Shown here: positions 8,731 to 17,075 of the stretch, piece after piece
Numbering within the stretch: the stretch's first letter is position 1
How the letters are laid out: every line of letters starts with the position of its first letter
From: Paraburkholderia sediminicola
GTDB lineage: Bacteria > Pseudomonadota > Gammaproteobacteria > Burkholderiales > Burkholderiaceae
DNA length: 64,000 nucleotides
Assembly (NCBI RefSeq): GCF_902859805.1
Contig: NZ_CADIKC010000002.1
Location: 62,001-126,000, forward strand
Reading direction: 5' to 3'
Notes under the pieces: generated by a model
The model's database searches: none
Seen by the model: the letters and a program-made list of their open reading frames with translations, nothing else
What the model was told of the DNA's origin: nothing
Translations under genes and position numbers: made by a program

Positions 8731-10257
8731 CTATTCCTCGGGCTGCTGCGCACGCACGAGCTCCGCGAGCAGGCGCACGCCCTCATCGATCTTTTCGAGC
8801 TTGATGGCCGAAAAGCCCATCCGGAAGCAGTGGTTCTGCTCCAGTCCGGTCATGAAGAAAACCCGTCCCAGCTCGATCAGGATGCCATGCGCCTGCGCGT
8901 CCGCCGCAAGCTGTGTCGCATCGAGCCACGGCGGCCCTTCGACCCAGCACGACGCGCCACCGCCAACCGGCAGATAGCGCGCCTCGGGAAGATGCGTGTC
9001 GAGCGCCGTCATCAGCGCCTGCGCGCGTTCCCGATAGGCGTGAGCAAGCCGTCGCAGCAGCGCATCGTGGTGCCCGAGCGCCAGAAAGGTGGCAAAGGCG
9101 CGCTGAATATAGGCGGCCGGGTGCCGCACCATCAGGCGCCGCAGCGCGCGCAATTCGCGGACCAGCTCACGCGGCCCGACGATATAACCGAGCCGCAACC
9201 CAGGCGCAAACGTCTTCGACAGACTGCCGATATAGATCACCCGGTCTGCGGTATCCAGGCTCTTCAATGCCGGATGCGGTGTGCCTGAGAAGTTGTTTTC
9301 GCTCTCGTAGTCGTCCTCGATCAAGACGAAGTCATGCGCCTGCGCCTGTTCCAGCAGCGCATGACGGCGCTCGATAGGCATGGTGGCCGTGGTCGGGCAC
9401 TGATGACTCGGCGTCACATAGACGTAGTCGCATTGCGCGAGCAGGTCGGCGTCTTCGACCGGGCGCACGCCGCCGCTATCCACAGGCAGCGGTTGCAGCC
9501 GCGCATTGCGGTTCTCGAAGATATTGCGGGCATCCGGATAGCCGGGGTTTTCAAAGCCGATCGTGGTCCGCTCGCTCGCGAGCAGATCCGCGATCAGATA
9601 GAGCGCCTGCTGGCAGCCGATCGTCACGACGATTTCGTCCGGCATCGCAAACACGCCGCGCCGCGGCAGCACCCGCGTGCGGATCTGCTGGATCAACGAC
9701 TCGTCGTCGCGCTCGATCAGGTCCGGCGCCCAGTTGCGAATCTCCATCACCGACAGCGCCTTCATGCAGCATTCGCGCCAGTCGTTGGTCGGAAACAGCG
9801 ACTGGTCGAACTGCCCGTAGATAAAGGGGTATTCGTAACTCAGCCAGTTGCCCGGCTTGACGATATTGCGCTGCGAGGACGGCCGTCTTCTGACGCGCTG
9901 GTCCCAATCCGGCCTTGCAAGCGCCTCATTAGCCGCCTGTCCGGGGACCGTCTGCAGCGGCGCAAATTCGTGCCGCCCCTCGAGGATCGCCGGGTTGACG
10001 AAATGCCCGCTGCGCTCACGCGAAATCAGATAGCCCTCCTCAACCAGCTGCTGATAAGCCAGCACGACCGTGTTGCGAGCAACGCTCAACTGGTCGGCCA
10101 GCTCCCGGCTAGAGGGCAGCGCGTGATTCGGCAGCAGTTGGCCGTCCAGAATCGCAGCCACCAGCATCTGGCGAATCTGACCCTGGAGGCTCATGTTCGA
10201 CTCGGGTGAGCGCTGGAACCGCTGGGTCCATAGGGCCACCGAGGTGCGACTTGCCAT
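8731..10257 (-). CDS. tauR: MocR/TauR-type regulator (GntR winged helix fused to aminotransferase-like domain)
   Basis: A 508-residue fusion. A GntR-type winged helix occupies about residues 24-90 (LPSSRELADQLSVARNTVVLAYQQLVEEGYL), followed by a class I aminotransferase-like domain with the PLP lysine in IGSLSKTFAPGLRLGY. MocR proteins of this type (TauR in Rhodobacter) activate taurine genes, using PLP and taurine as ligand. AGGAGAAAGC before the ATG supports the start. It is divergent from tauA, and two direct repeats at 10398-10430 resemble the TauR site. The name TauR rests on that context; PdxR- or GabR-like roles are less likely here. Confidence 0.82.
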   Translation of the reverse strand: MASRTSVALWTQRFQRSPESNMSLQGQIRQMLVAAILDGQLLPNHALPSSRELADQLSVARNTVVLAYQQLVEEGYLISRERSGHFVNPAILEGRHEFAPLQTVPGQAANEALARPDWDQRVRRRPSSQRNIVKPGNWLSYEYPFIYGQFDQSLFPTNDWRECCMKALSVMEIRNWAPDLIERDDESLIQQIRTRVLPRRGVFAMPDEIVVTIGCQQALYLIADLLASERTTIGFENPGYPDARNIFENRNARLQPLPVDSGGVRPVEDADLLAQCDYVYVTPSHQCPTTATMPIERRHALLEQAQAHDFVLIEDDYESENNFSGTPHPALKSLDTADRVIYIGSLSKTFAPGLRLGYIVGPRELVRELRALRRLMVRHPAAYIQRAFATFLALGHHDALLRRLAHAYRERAQALMTALDTHLPEARYLPVGGGASCWVEGPPWLDATQLAADAQAHGILIELGRVFFMTGLEQNHCFRMGFSAIKLEKIDEGVRLLAELVRAQQPEE

Positions 10258-10397
10258 GCTTTCTCCTGATTTTTATAGGCGGAGCCCGCCCGCGCAAAGA
10301 CGGACACCGGCATTGTGAACGCGCAAAAAAGCGGGAGCCAGCCAGCCCGGGCGGCTGCCGGCGAGATCGGTGCAACGGCCCACGCTGGTGCAAGGGT

Positions 10398-10430
10398 GTG
10401 GACTCAACGATCAGCCACGTCTGGCCCTAA
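10398..10430. promoter_or_regulatory. Twin direct repeats, candidate TauR operator before tauA
   Basis: GTGGACTCAA at 10398-10407 and CTGGCCCTAA at 10421-10430 are direct repeats with starts 23 bases apart, about two helical turns. They match, with one or two changes each, the direct-repeat consensus CTGGACYTAA that I recall for Rhodobacter TauR. They sit in the 298-base gap between the divergent MocR gene and tauA. The same arrangement recurs at 13391-13423. Confidence 0.7.
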
Positions 10431-10555
10431 CCCGCAACATTTTTTACTGACGATACTCGCATCACCCCATTGCCGGCGATTGGGACAAGCCCCCGTCGGC
10501 GAAGGTTGGATTCACGTGTACTCGCGTGCCTGCACGGCCATTCTGGAGACCTACG

Positions 10556-11614
10556 ATGAAAAGCGACAACCCCCAAAAGCTGTCCCGCTGGTTCGGCCAT
10601 CTGACGCGCCGCATGACGGTAGCGGCATTCGCAGCACTCGCCTGCGTGGTGGCGCCAGCCAGCCACGCGCAGGACAAGGAGGTCACGATAGCCTATCAAC
10701 AGATCGTCGACCCATGGGTCGTCGCGATCGCGAGCGGCTCCATCGAGAAGGACACGGGCTACAAGATCAACTGGCGCCAGTTCGAATCCGGCGCGAAGGT
10801 CGCGACCGCCATGGCCTCGGGCGACGTGAAGGTCGGCGTGATCGGTTCGAGCCCGCTCGCCGCCGCGGTCAGCCAGGGCCTCGACCTGCAACTCTTCTGG
10901 ATTCTGGACAACATCAACCAGGCCGAAGCGATGGTCGTACGCAACGGCTCCGGCATCACCAAACCGGCCGATCTGAAGGGCAAGACGATCGGCGTGCCGT
11001 TCGTCTCGACGACGCACTATCACACCATGTTCGCGCTGCAGCATTGGGGCATCAATCCTTCTGACGTGAAGATCCTCAACATGCAGCCGAACCAGCTGGT
11101 CGCGGCGTGGGAGCGCGGCGATATCGACGCCGCCTACGTGTGGGACCCCGCGCTCGCGCAATTGAAGAAGAACGGCAAGGTCCTGATTACGTCCGGCGAT
11201 CTCTCGAAGCTCGGCAAACCGACCTTCGACGGCATTGCTGTCGACCGCCAATGGGGCGAGGCGCATAAGGACTTCATGGCAAAACTCGTGAAAGCCATCG
11301 CCGATGCCGACGATCAATACCGCAAGAACACCGCGCAATGGAATGCCACTTCGCCGCAGGCCACGGCCATCGCCAAGATGATCGGCGGCTCGCCGGCCGA
11401 CGTGCCGGAATCGCTCTCGCTCTACGCGTTTCCGACGCTCCAGGAGCAGGCCTCGTCGCAATGGCTGGGCGGCGGCAGTGCCGGCCGCGCGACCTTCGCG
11501 CTGAAGGACACGGCCAACTTCCTGAAGGATCAGAAGCAGATCAGCGCGGTGTTGCCCGATTACTCGAAGTTCGTGACCCCGGCTTACGCCGAAGCGGCAA
11601 TGAAACTCAAATGA
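10556..11614 (+). CDS. tauA: Taurine-type ABC transporter, periplasmic binding protein
   Basis: The 352-residue protein has an N-terminal signal peptide (positive ARR region, hydrophobic AAFAALACVVAP, probable cut after SHA at about residue 38). The mature SsuA/TauA-type fold begins KEVTIAYQQIVDPW. Motifs of the taurine/alkanesulfonate binding family are visible: the ASGDVKVGVIGSSPLAAA segment, and WERGDIDAAYVWDPAL in the second lobe. ATG 10556 follows TGGAGAC; an ATG ten codons earlier is less well placed. It is first in a tauA-tauB-tauC operon behind a TauR-like site. Ligand could be taurine or another C2 sulfonate. Confidence 0.87.
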   Translation: MKSDNPQKLSRWFGHLTRRMTVAAFAALACVVAPASHAQDKEVTIAYQQIVDPWVVAIASGSIEKDTGYKINWRQFESGAKVATAMASGDVKVGVIGSSPLAAAVSQGLDLQLFWILDNINQAEAMVVRNGSGITKPADLKGKTIGVPFVSTTHYHTMFALQHWGINPSDVKILNMQPNQLVAAWERGDIDAAYVWDPALAQLKKNGKVLITSGDLSKLGKPTFDGIAVDRQWGEAHKDFMAKLVKAIADADDQYRKNTAQWNATSPQATAIAKMIGGSPADVPESLSLYAFPTLQEQASSQWLGGGSAGRATFALKDTANFLKDQKQISAVLPDYSKFVTPAYAEAAMKLK

Positions 11615-11646
11615 CGTAGGCCGGTTCCGTCGAATCAGGAGGCAAC

Positions 11647-12462
11647 ATGGAAAGCATGAGAGTCAAGAATGTGAGCGTGGTCTTTCCGGGGCGCAAGGCC
11701 GGCCAGACGGTGCACGCGCTCGACAACATCAATCTGACGATCAACTCGGGCGACTTCGTCGTCGCGCTCGGTGCATCGGGTTGTGGCAAAACCACCCTGC
11801 TCTCGCTGATGGCGGGTTTCATCGCGCCGACCAGCGGCGAGTTGCTGCTCGGCGGTTCGCCGATCGCCGGACCCGGCGCCGACCGTGGTGTCGTGTTCCA
11901 GAAGCATGCCCTGTTGCCGTGGCTCAACGTGATCGACAACGCCGAGTTCGGTCTGAAGCTTCAGGGCGTGCCGAAAGCGCAGCGGCGCGACATCGCCGCG
12001 CGCAATCTGGCGCTGGTCGGCTTGCAGGACTTTCACAAGCACATGATCTATCAGCTTTCCGGCGGGATGCAGCAGCGTGTGGGCATCGCCCGTGCGCTGA
12101 CCTGCGACCCCGCCATGCTGCTGATGGACGAGCCGATGGCCGCGCTCGACGCGCTGACCCGCGAAACCATTCAGGAGCTGCTGCTCGACGTCTGGACGAA
12201 AACCAGCAAGATGTTCTTCTTCATTACGCACAGCGTGGAGGAGGCACTCTTTCTTGCCAGCCACCTGATCGTGATGTCGCCACGCCCCGGGCGCATTACG
12301 CATACCTACGAGCTGGATTTCAATCGACGCTTTCTGGAGACGCGCGACGCGCGCGCCATCAAGTCGAGCCCCGATTTCATCGAAATGCGCGAACGCGTGC
12401 TCAGTATCATTTACGGCGACGAGAAAATGCACGCCGCCGAAGCCGAGGTGACACATGTTTAG
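11647..12462 (+). CDS. tauB: Taurine-type ABC transporter, ATP-binding subunit
   Basis: A 271-residue ABC ATPase with Walker A GASGCGKT (43-50), signature LSGGMQQR (136-143) and Walker B LLMDEP (157-162), followed by the switch histidine in [10 protein letters not shown]. The wording [17 protein letters not shown] is characteristic of the SsuB/TauB/nitrate group. It would drive import by TauA/TauC at the inner membrane. A second ATG four codons in is an alternative start. It lies 32 bases after tauA, with AGGAGG just before the start, and its end overlaps tauC by eight bases, which marks a tight operon. Confidence 0.9.
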   Translation: MESMRVKNVSVVFPGRKAGQTVHALDNINLTINSGDFVVALGASGCGKTTLLSLMAGFIAPTSGELLLGGSPIAGPGADRGVVFQKHALLPWLNVIDNAEFGLKLQGVPKAQRRDIAARNLALVGLQDFHKHMIYQLSGGMQQRVGIARALTCDPAMLLMDEPMAALDALTRETIQELLLDVWTKTSKMFFFITHSVEEALFLASHLIVMSPRPGRITHTYELDFNRRFLETRDARAIKSSPDFIEMRERVLSIIYGDEKMHAAEAEVTHV

Positions 12463-13375
12463 TTCAAAACGGGCCCATGCATTGGCGCACGGCCAGCAAG
12501 CCTCGCTCGGATCCGACACGCCGATGGAGCCACCGCGCACACCCGGCCGGCGTCCACGACTGCTCGCCAAGAAACCCGCGCGGCCGGGCGACACCTTCGG
12601 CGTGCCCGGCCAGGGCAGCAGTGCCGTCACCAGTCTTATCACGGTCGCCCTGTTCATCGGACTATGGTTTGTCGCGACTAACCTGCACTGGATCAAGCCG
12701 CTCTTTCTGCCGTCGCCGCAAGCGGTGTACGCAAAGTTCATCTACGTCGCTACCGAAGGCTTCGCCAACTCCACGCTCGCGCAGCATACCGGCATCAGCT
12801 TGCTGCGCGTGTTCGGCGCCTTCGCGCTCGCCTGCGTGACCGCGATTCCCATCGGCGTGATGATGGGCGTCTCGCGCTTTGCGCGCGGCATTTTCGATCC
12901 GCCTATCGAGTTCTACCGGCCGCTTCCGCCGCTCGCCTATTTGCCGCTCATCATCATCTGGTTCGGCATCGGCGAATTCTCCAAAGTCTTTCTCATCTAT
13001 CTGGCCATCTTCGCGCCGCTCGCCATCGCAGCGCGCTCCGGCGTGCGGTCCGTGTCGATCGAGCAGATTCATGCGGCTTATTCGATGGGCGCCTCGCGCA
13101 CACAGGTGGTGTTGTATGTGATTCTGAAATCCGCGTTGCCGGAGATTTTCACGGGTATGCGGATCGGCATCGGTGTCGGCTGGACGACGCTCGTCGCCGC
13201 GGAAATGGTGGCGTCGACCAGCGGTCTCGGCTTCATGGTGCTCAACGCCGCGGAATTTCTTGCGAGCGACGTGGTGATCATGGGCATCATCGTCATCGGC
13301 TTCTTTGCTTTGTGTTTCGACCTGTTGATGCGTCACCTCGAACGCGTGCTGGTGCCGTGGAAAGGCCGGGTTTAA
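12455..13375 (+). CDS. tauC: Taurine-type ABC transporter, permease subunit
   Basis: A 306-residue inner-membrane protein with about six hydrophobic segments. The permease domain contains the EAA-like loop that contacts the ATPase ([37 protein letters not shown] region, about residues 203-239). A polar N-terminal tail of about 60 residues precedes TM1 and is longer than usual for TauC. The start inside tauB gives an 8-base overlap. The pattern [19 protein letters not shown] is typical of SsuC/TauC. Operon position fixes the partner subunits; the substrate is inferred. Confidence 0.88.
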   Translation: MFSSKRAHALAHGQQASLGSDTPMEPPRTPGRRPRLLAKKPARPGDTFGVPGQGSSAVTSLITVALFIGLWFVATNLHWIKPLFLPSPQAVYAKFIYVATEGFANSTLAQHTGISLLRVFGAFALACVTAIPIGVMMGVSRFARGIFDPPIEFYRPLPPLAYLPLIIIWFGIGEFSKVFLIYLAIFAPLAIAARSGVRSVSIEQIHAAYSMGASRTQVVLYVILKSALPEIFTGMRIGIGVGWTTLVAAEMVASTSGLGFMVLNAAEFLASDVVIMGIIVIGFFALCFDLLMRHLERVLVPWKGRV

Positions 13376-13390
13376 ATGTAGAAGACGGGC

Positions 13391-13423
13391 GTGGACTCAG
13401 CGATTGGCAGCGGCTGGCACTAC
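13391..13423. promoter_or_regulatory. Second copy of the twin TauR-like repeats, before the aldehyde dehydrogenase
   Basis: GTGGACTCAG at 13391-13400 and CTGGCACTAC at 13414-13423 again start 23 bases apart. The block aligns base by base with the site before tauA, including conserved bases between the repeats. It lies 57 bases before the ATG at 13480. The recurrence places this dehydrogenase in the same regulon as tauABC. Confidence 0.7.
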
Positions 13424-13479
13424 TGCGATGACGGTGCCCTCCGCAATACTTCAGCTGTCTGTTATCGCTGGAGAGCAGT

Positions 13480-14937
13480 ATGAATTCGATCGCGAAAGTC
13501 TGGCCGTCGCCGCAGGTTCGTCATGAAGCGCTGCGCATTGGCGGAGAAGAAATCCGGCGTGCGGAGATCATCGAAGTTTTTAATCCCTACAACGGTGAAC
13601 TGGTCGGCACGGTGCCCAACGCGACGGTGGCCGACGTACAGCGCGCCTTTGCCTGGGCACACCAGTATCGTGCACGGCTGACGCGCTACGAGCGCTCACA
13701 GATCCTGCTGCGCGCGGCGGACATGGTCCGTCGGCGTACTGAAGAAATTGCCGATCTGATCACCGCCGAGTCCGGTCTGTGCAAGAAAGACTCGCTGTAC
13801 GAGGCGGGCCGCGTGGCCGACGTGATGACGTTCGGCGCCAATGAGGCGCTCAAAGACGACGGTCAGGTGTTTTCCTGCGATCTCACGCCGCACGGCAAGA
13901 AGCGCCGCGTCTACACCCAGCGCGATCCCCTCCTCGGCGTCATCTCCGCGATCACCCCGTTCAACCATCCGATGAATCAGGTTGCGCACAAAATCGTGCC
14001 TTCCATCGCGACCAACAACCGTATCGTCGTCAAACCCTCCGAGAAGGTGCCGCTCTCCACCTACCTGCTCGCGGATATCTTCTACGCGGCCGGCCTGCCG
14101 CAGGAAATGCTGCAGGTCATCACCGGCGACCCCAAAGAAATCGCCGACGAACTGATCACGAACGAGCACGTCGATCTGATCACCTTCACGGGCGGCGTGC
14201 AGATCGGCAAATACATCGCCAGCAAGATGGGTTATCGGCGCGCGGTGCTCGAACTCGGCGGCAACGATCCGATCATCGTGATGGAAGACGCCGACCTGGA
14301 AGAAGCCAGCACGCTCGCCGTCTCCGGTTCGTACAAGAACTCCGGCCAGCGTTGTACTGCGGTGAAGCGCATTCTGGTGCACGAGGCGGTGGCCGACCGC
14401 TTCGTTGAACTGCTCGTGGAGAAGACCCGCGCCATACGTTACGGCGACCCCACCGATCCGGCGACCGATATGGGCACCGTCATCGACGAGGCCGCAGCGA
14501 AGTTCTTCGAAGCTCAGGTGAACGATGCGATCGGCCGCGGTGCGAAGCTTCTGGTGGGCAATCGCCGCGAAGGCGCGCTGTATTCGCCCACCGTGGTCGA
14601 TCACGTCACCCCGGACATGCCGCTCGTCAAATACGAAACCTTCGGACCCGTGTCGCCGGTGATCCGCTTTCGCGATATCGACGACGCGATCCGGATTTCC
14701 AACTCGACCGACTACGGTCTCTCGTCTTCGGTCTGCACGAATCGCCTCGATTACATCACGCGCTTTATCGCCGAACTGCAGGTGGGCAGCGTGAACGTGC
14801 GCGAGGTGCCCGGTTACCGGCTCGAGTTGACGCCGTTCGGCGGCATCAAGGATTCGGGTCTTGGCTACAAGGAAGGCGTCCAGGAAGCGATGAAAAGCTT
14901 CACCAACGTGAAGACCTATTCGCTGCCCTGGGATTGA
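13480..14937 (+). CDS. NAD(P)-dependent aldehyde dehydrogenase, phosphonoacetaldehyde/sulfoacetaldehyde type
   Basis: A 485-residue aldehyde dehydrogenase with catalytic Asn162 (ITPFNHPMN), Glu258 (AVLELGGND) and Cys292 (SGQRCTAVK). The overall wording resembles the phosphonoacetaldehyde dehydrogenase (PhnY) group. No phosphonate genes are nearby; it sits between tauABC and xsc and carries its own TauR-like operator. Sulfoacetaldehyde is the sulfonate analogue of phosphonoacetaldehyde, so oxidation of sulfoacetaldehyde to sulfoacetate (the SafD reaction known from Neptuniibacter) is the most economical guess. AGAGCAGT before the ATG is a modest ribosome site. The family call is firm; the substrate is inferred. 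Confidence 0.8.
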   Translation: MNSIAKVWPSPQVRHEALRIGGEEIRRAEIIEVFNPYNGELVGTVPNATVADVQRAFAWAHQYRARLTRYERSQILLRAADMVRRRTEEIADLITAESGLCKKDSLYEAGRVADVMTFGANEALKDDGQVFSCDLTPHGKKRRVYTQRDPLLGVISAITPFNHPMNQVAHKIVPSIATNNRIVVKPSEKVPLSTYLLADIFYAAGLPQEMLQVITGDPKEIADELITNEHVDLITFTGGVQIGKYIASKMGYRRAVLELGGNDPIIVMEDADLEEASTLAVSGSYKNSGQRCTAVKRILVHEAVADRFVELLVEKTRAIRYGDPTDPATDMGTVIDEAAAKFFEAQVNDAIGRGAKLLVGNRREGALYSPTVVDHVTPDMPLVKYETFGPVSPVIRFRDIDDAIRISNSTDYGLSSSVCTNRLDYITRFIAELQVGSVNVREVPGYRLELTPFGGIKDSGLGYKEGVQEAMKSFTNVKTYSLPWD

Positions 14938-14981
14938 GCCGTTCTCCCCGCATTTCGCCCCGCATCATATTCTTCAATTTT

Positions 14982-14998
14982 CGAGACAAATTGTACCG
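14982..14998. promoter_or_regulatory. Upstream copy of the xsc palindrome
   Basis: CGAGACAAATTGTACCG matches the near-perfect palindrome at 15062-15078 in 14 of 17 positions and lies 80 bases upstream of it. It is probably a second operator for the same regulator. GGAAC/GTTCC-type arms are common in IclR-family sites. Confidence 0.6.
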
Positions 14999-15061
14999 TT
15001 TATCTCGAATCACCTATTGACCATCACAGGTGCATGCTCTACATTTTAGGTAAGCACTTTT

Positions 15062-15078
15062 CGGAACAAATTGTTCCG
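15062..15078. promoter_or_regulatory. Palindrome CGGAACAAATTGTTCCG before xsc
   Basis: A 17-bp palindrome with 8-bp perfect arms about a central A, 29 bases before the xsc ATG. Related copies lie at 14982-14998 and, before the CobS-like gene, at 20943-20959. Position this close to the start suggests repression or an overlap with the promoter. Three IclR genes in the island are candidate binders. Confidence 0.68.
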
Positions 15079-15106
15079 GTTTCATTAAACATCGGAGACA
15101 GCCCTC

Positions 15107-16909
15107 ATGAGCGATCACACCCCCGTCAGCGGCCCGCAGGCCATGACCCCGTCAGAAGCTTTTGTCGAAACCCTGGCCGCGAACGGCGTGACCGATATGT
15201 TCGGCATCATGGGCTCGGCGTTCATGGACGCCATGGACATCTTCGCGCCCGCCGGCATCCGTCTCATCCCTGTGGTGCATGAACAAGGCGCCGGCCATAT
15301 GGCCGACGGCTATGCCCGCGTGTCGGGCCGCCATGGCGTGGTGATCGGCCAGAACGGCCCGGGCATCAGCAATTGCGTGACCGCCATCGCCGCGGCCTAT
15401 TGGGCGCACAGCCCCGTGGTCATGATCACGCCCGAGGCGGGCACCATGGGCATCGGTCTGGGCGGCTTCCAGGAAGCGAAGCAACTCCCCATGTTCCAGG
15501 AGTTCACCAAGTATCAGGGTCACGTCACCCATCCCGCGCGCATGGCTGAATTCACCGGCCGCTGCTTCGACCGCGCGCTGGCCGAGATGGGCCCGACCCA
15601 ACTCAACATTCCGCGCGATTATTTCTACGGCCAGATCAAGGCCGAGATTCCGCAACCGCAGCGCCTCGACCGCGGCCCCGGCGGCGATCAGCGCCTGAAC
15701 GAAGCGGCTGAACTGCTCGCCCAGGCCAAATTCCCCGTCATCATTTCCGGCGGCGGCGTGGTGATGGCCGATGCGATCGAGGAATGCAAGGCGCTCGCCG
15801 AGCGTCTGGGCGCACCCGTCGTCAACAGCTACCTGCACAACGACTCGTTCCCTGCCGATCATCCGCTGTGGTGCGGCCCGCTCGGCTATCAAGGCTCCAA
15901 GGCCGCGATGAAACTGATCCAGCGTGCCGACGTGGTGATCGCGCTCGGTTCGCGTCTGGGACCGTTCGGCACGCTGCCGCAACACGGCATGGACTACTGG
16001 CCGCAGAACGCCAGGATTATCCAGATCGACGCCGACCACAAGATGCTCGGCCTCGTGAAGAAGATCTCTGTGGGCATCTGCGGCGACGCCAAGGCTGCCG
16101 CAGTTGCGCTGACGCAGCGCCTTGAAGGCCGTACCCTCGTGTGCGACGCCTCGCGTGAAGAGCGCGCCGGCGAGATCGCCGCGGAGAAGGCCGCATGGGA
16201 GAAGGAACTCGACGGCTGGACCCACGAACGCGACCCCTACAGCCTGGACATGATCGAGGAGCAGAAAGACGAGCGCACGCCCGGCGGCGGCAACTATCTG
16301 CACCCGCGCCAGGTCTTGCGCGAGCTTGAAAAGGCCATGCCGGACGACGTAATGGTCTCCACCGACATCGGCAACATCAACTCGGTGGCCAACAGCTACC
16401 TGCGCTTCAAAAAGCCGCGCAGCTTCTTCGCCGCGATGAGCTGGGGCAATTGCGGCTACGCTTTCCCCACCATCATCGGCGCCAAGGTTGCCGCACCGCA
16501 TCGCCCCGCTGTCTCTTACGCCGGCGACGGCGCATGGGGCATGAGCCTGATGGAAACCATGACCTGCGTGCGTCACAACATTCCGGTCACGGCGGTGGTC
16601 TTCCACAACCGGCAATGGGGCGCCGAGAAGAAGAACCAGGTCGACTTCTACAACCGCCGCTTCGTCGCCGGTGAACTCGACAACCAGAGCTTCGCGGGCG
16701 TCGCGCGTGCGATGGGCGCCGAGGGCGTCACAGTGGACCGGCTCGAGGACGTCGGCCCGGCGTTGAAGCGTGCGATCGATGCGCAGATGAACCACGGCAA
16801 GACCACCATCATCGAGATCATGTGCACGCGCGAACTCGGCGATCCGTTCCGCCGTGATGCGCTGGCCAAGCCGGTGCGCCTGCTCGATAAGTACAAGGAC
16901 TATGTCTGA
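15107..16909 (+). CDS. xsc: Sulfoacetaldehyde acetyltransferase
   Basis: The 600-residue thiamine diphosphate enzyme converts sulfoacetaldehyde and phosphate to acetyl phosphate and sulfite, the desulfonation step shared by taurine, isethionate and sulfoacetate breakdown. The N-terminal Pyr domain has the catalytic Glu in VVHEQGAGHMADGYAR (about 60-75). The C-terminal PP domain has the ThDP motif SYAGDGAWGMS...NRQWGAEKKNQ. The Xsc-specific wording FGIMGSAFMDAMDIF near the start separates it from acetolactate synthases. CGGAGA precedes the ATG. It is followed by pta, and two palindromes lie upstream. It fits the family length. Confidence 0.95.
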   Translation: MSDHTPVSGPQAMTPSEAFVETLAANGVTDMFGIMGSAFMDAMDIFAPAGIRLIPVVHEQGAGHMADGYARVSGRHGVVIGQNGPGISNCVTAIAAAYWAHSPVVMITPEAGTMGIGLGGFQEAKQLPMFQEFTKYQGHVTHPARMAEFTGRCFDRALAEMGPTQLNIPRDYFYGQIKAEIPQPQRLDRGPGGDQRLNEAAELLAQAKFPVIISGGGVVMADAIEECKALAERLGAPVVNSYLHNDSFPADHPLWCGPLGYQGSKAAMKLIQRADVVIALGSRLGPFGTLPQHGMDYWPQNARIIQIDADHKMLGLVKKISVGICGDAKAAAVALTQRLEGRTLVCDASREERAGEIAAEKAAWEKELDGWTHERDPYSLDMIEEQKDERTPGGGNYLHPRQVLRELEKAMPDDVMVSTDIGNINSVANSYLRFKKPRSFFAAMSWGNCGYAFPTIIGAKVAAPHRPAVSYAGDGAWGMSLMETMTCVRHNIPVTAVVFHNRQWGAEKKNQVDFYNRRFVAGELDNQSFAGVARAMGAEGVTVDRLEDVGPALKRAIDAQMNHGKTTIIEIMCTRELGDPFRRDALAKPVRLLDKYKDYV

Positions 16910-16964
16910 CCGGTCCGTTGGTTGAAGGTCCGGGCGCTGGGGTATTTCTCCTTGCGCCCGGCGG

Positions 16965-16997
16965 GCCGGAAACGGGATGTCTTTTGCCGTTTCCGGC
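16965..16997 (+). terminator. Hairpin between xsc and pta
   Basis: Perfect 11-bp arms GCCGGAAACGG and CCGTTTCCGGC enclose an 11-base loop, followed by TTCTTTGTTTG. The T tract is broken, so it may be a partial terminator or an mRNA-stabilising hairpin that lowers pta expression relative to xsc, rather than a full stop. Confidence 0.5.
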
Positions 16998-17075
16998 TTC
17001 TTTGTTTGACATCTGCAGTTTGCCGTTTGCCGCTTGCTGTCTTCGTTTCCCCAACCGTGACTGCCGCCCAGTGCC

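Noticed and set aside
10526..10555. Upstream ATG as tauA start
   Set aside because: The ATG at 10556 has a better ribosome site and begins a normal signal peptide.
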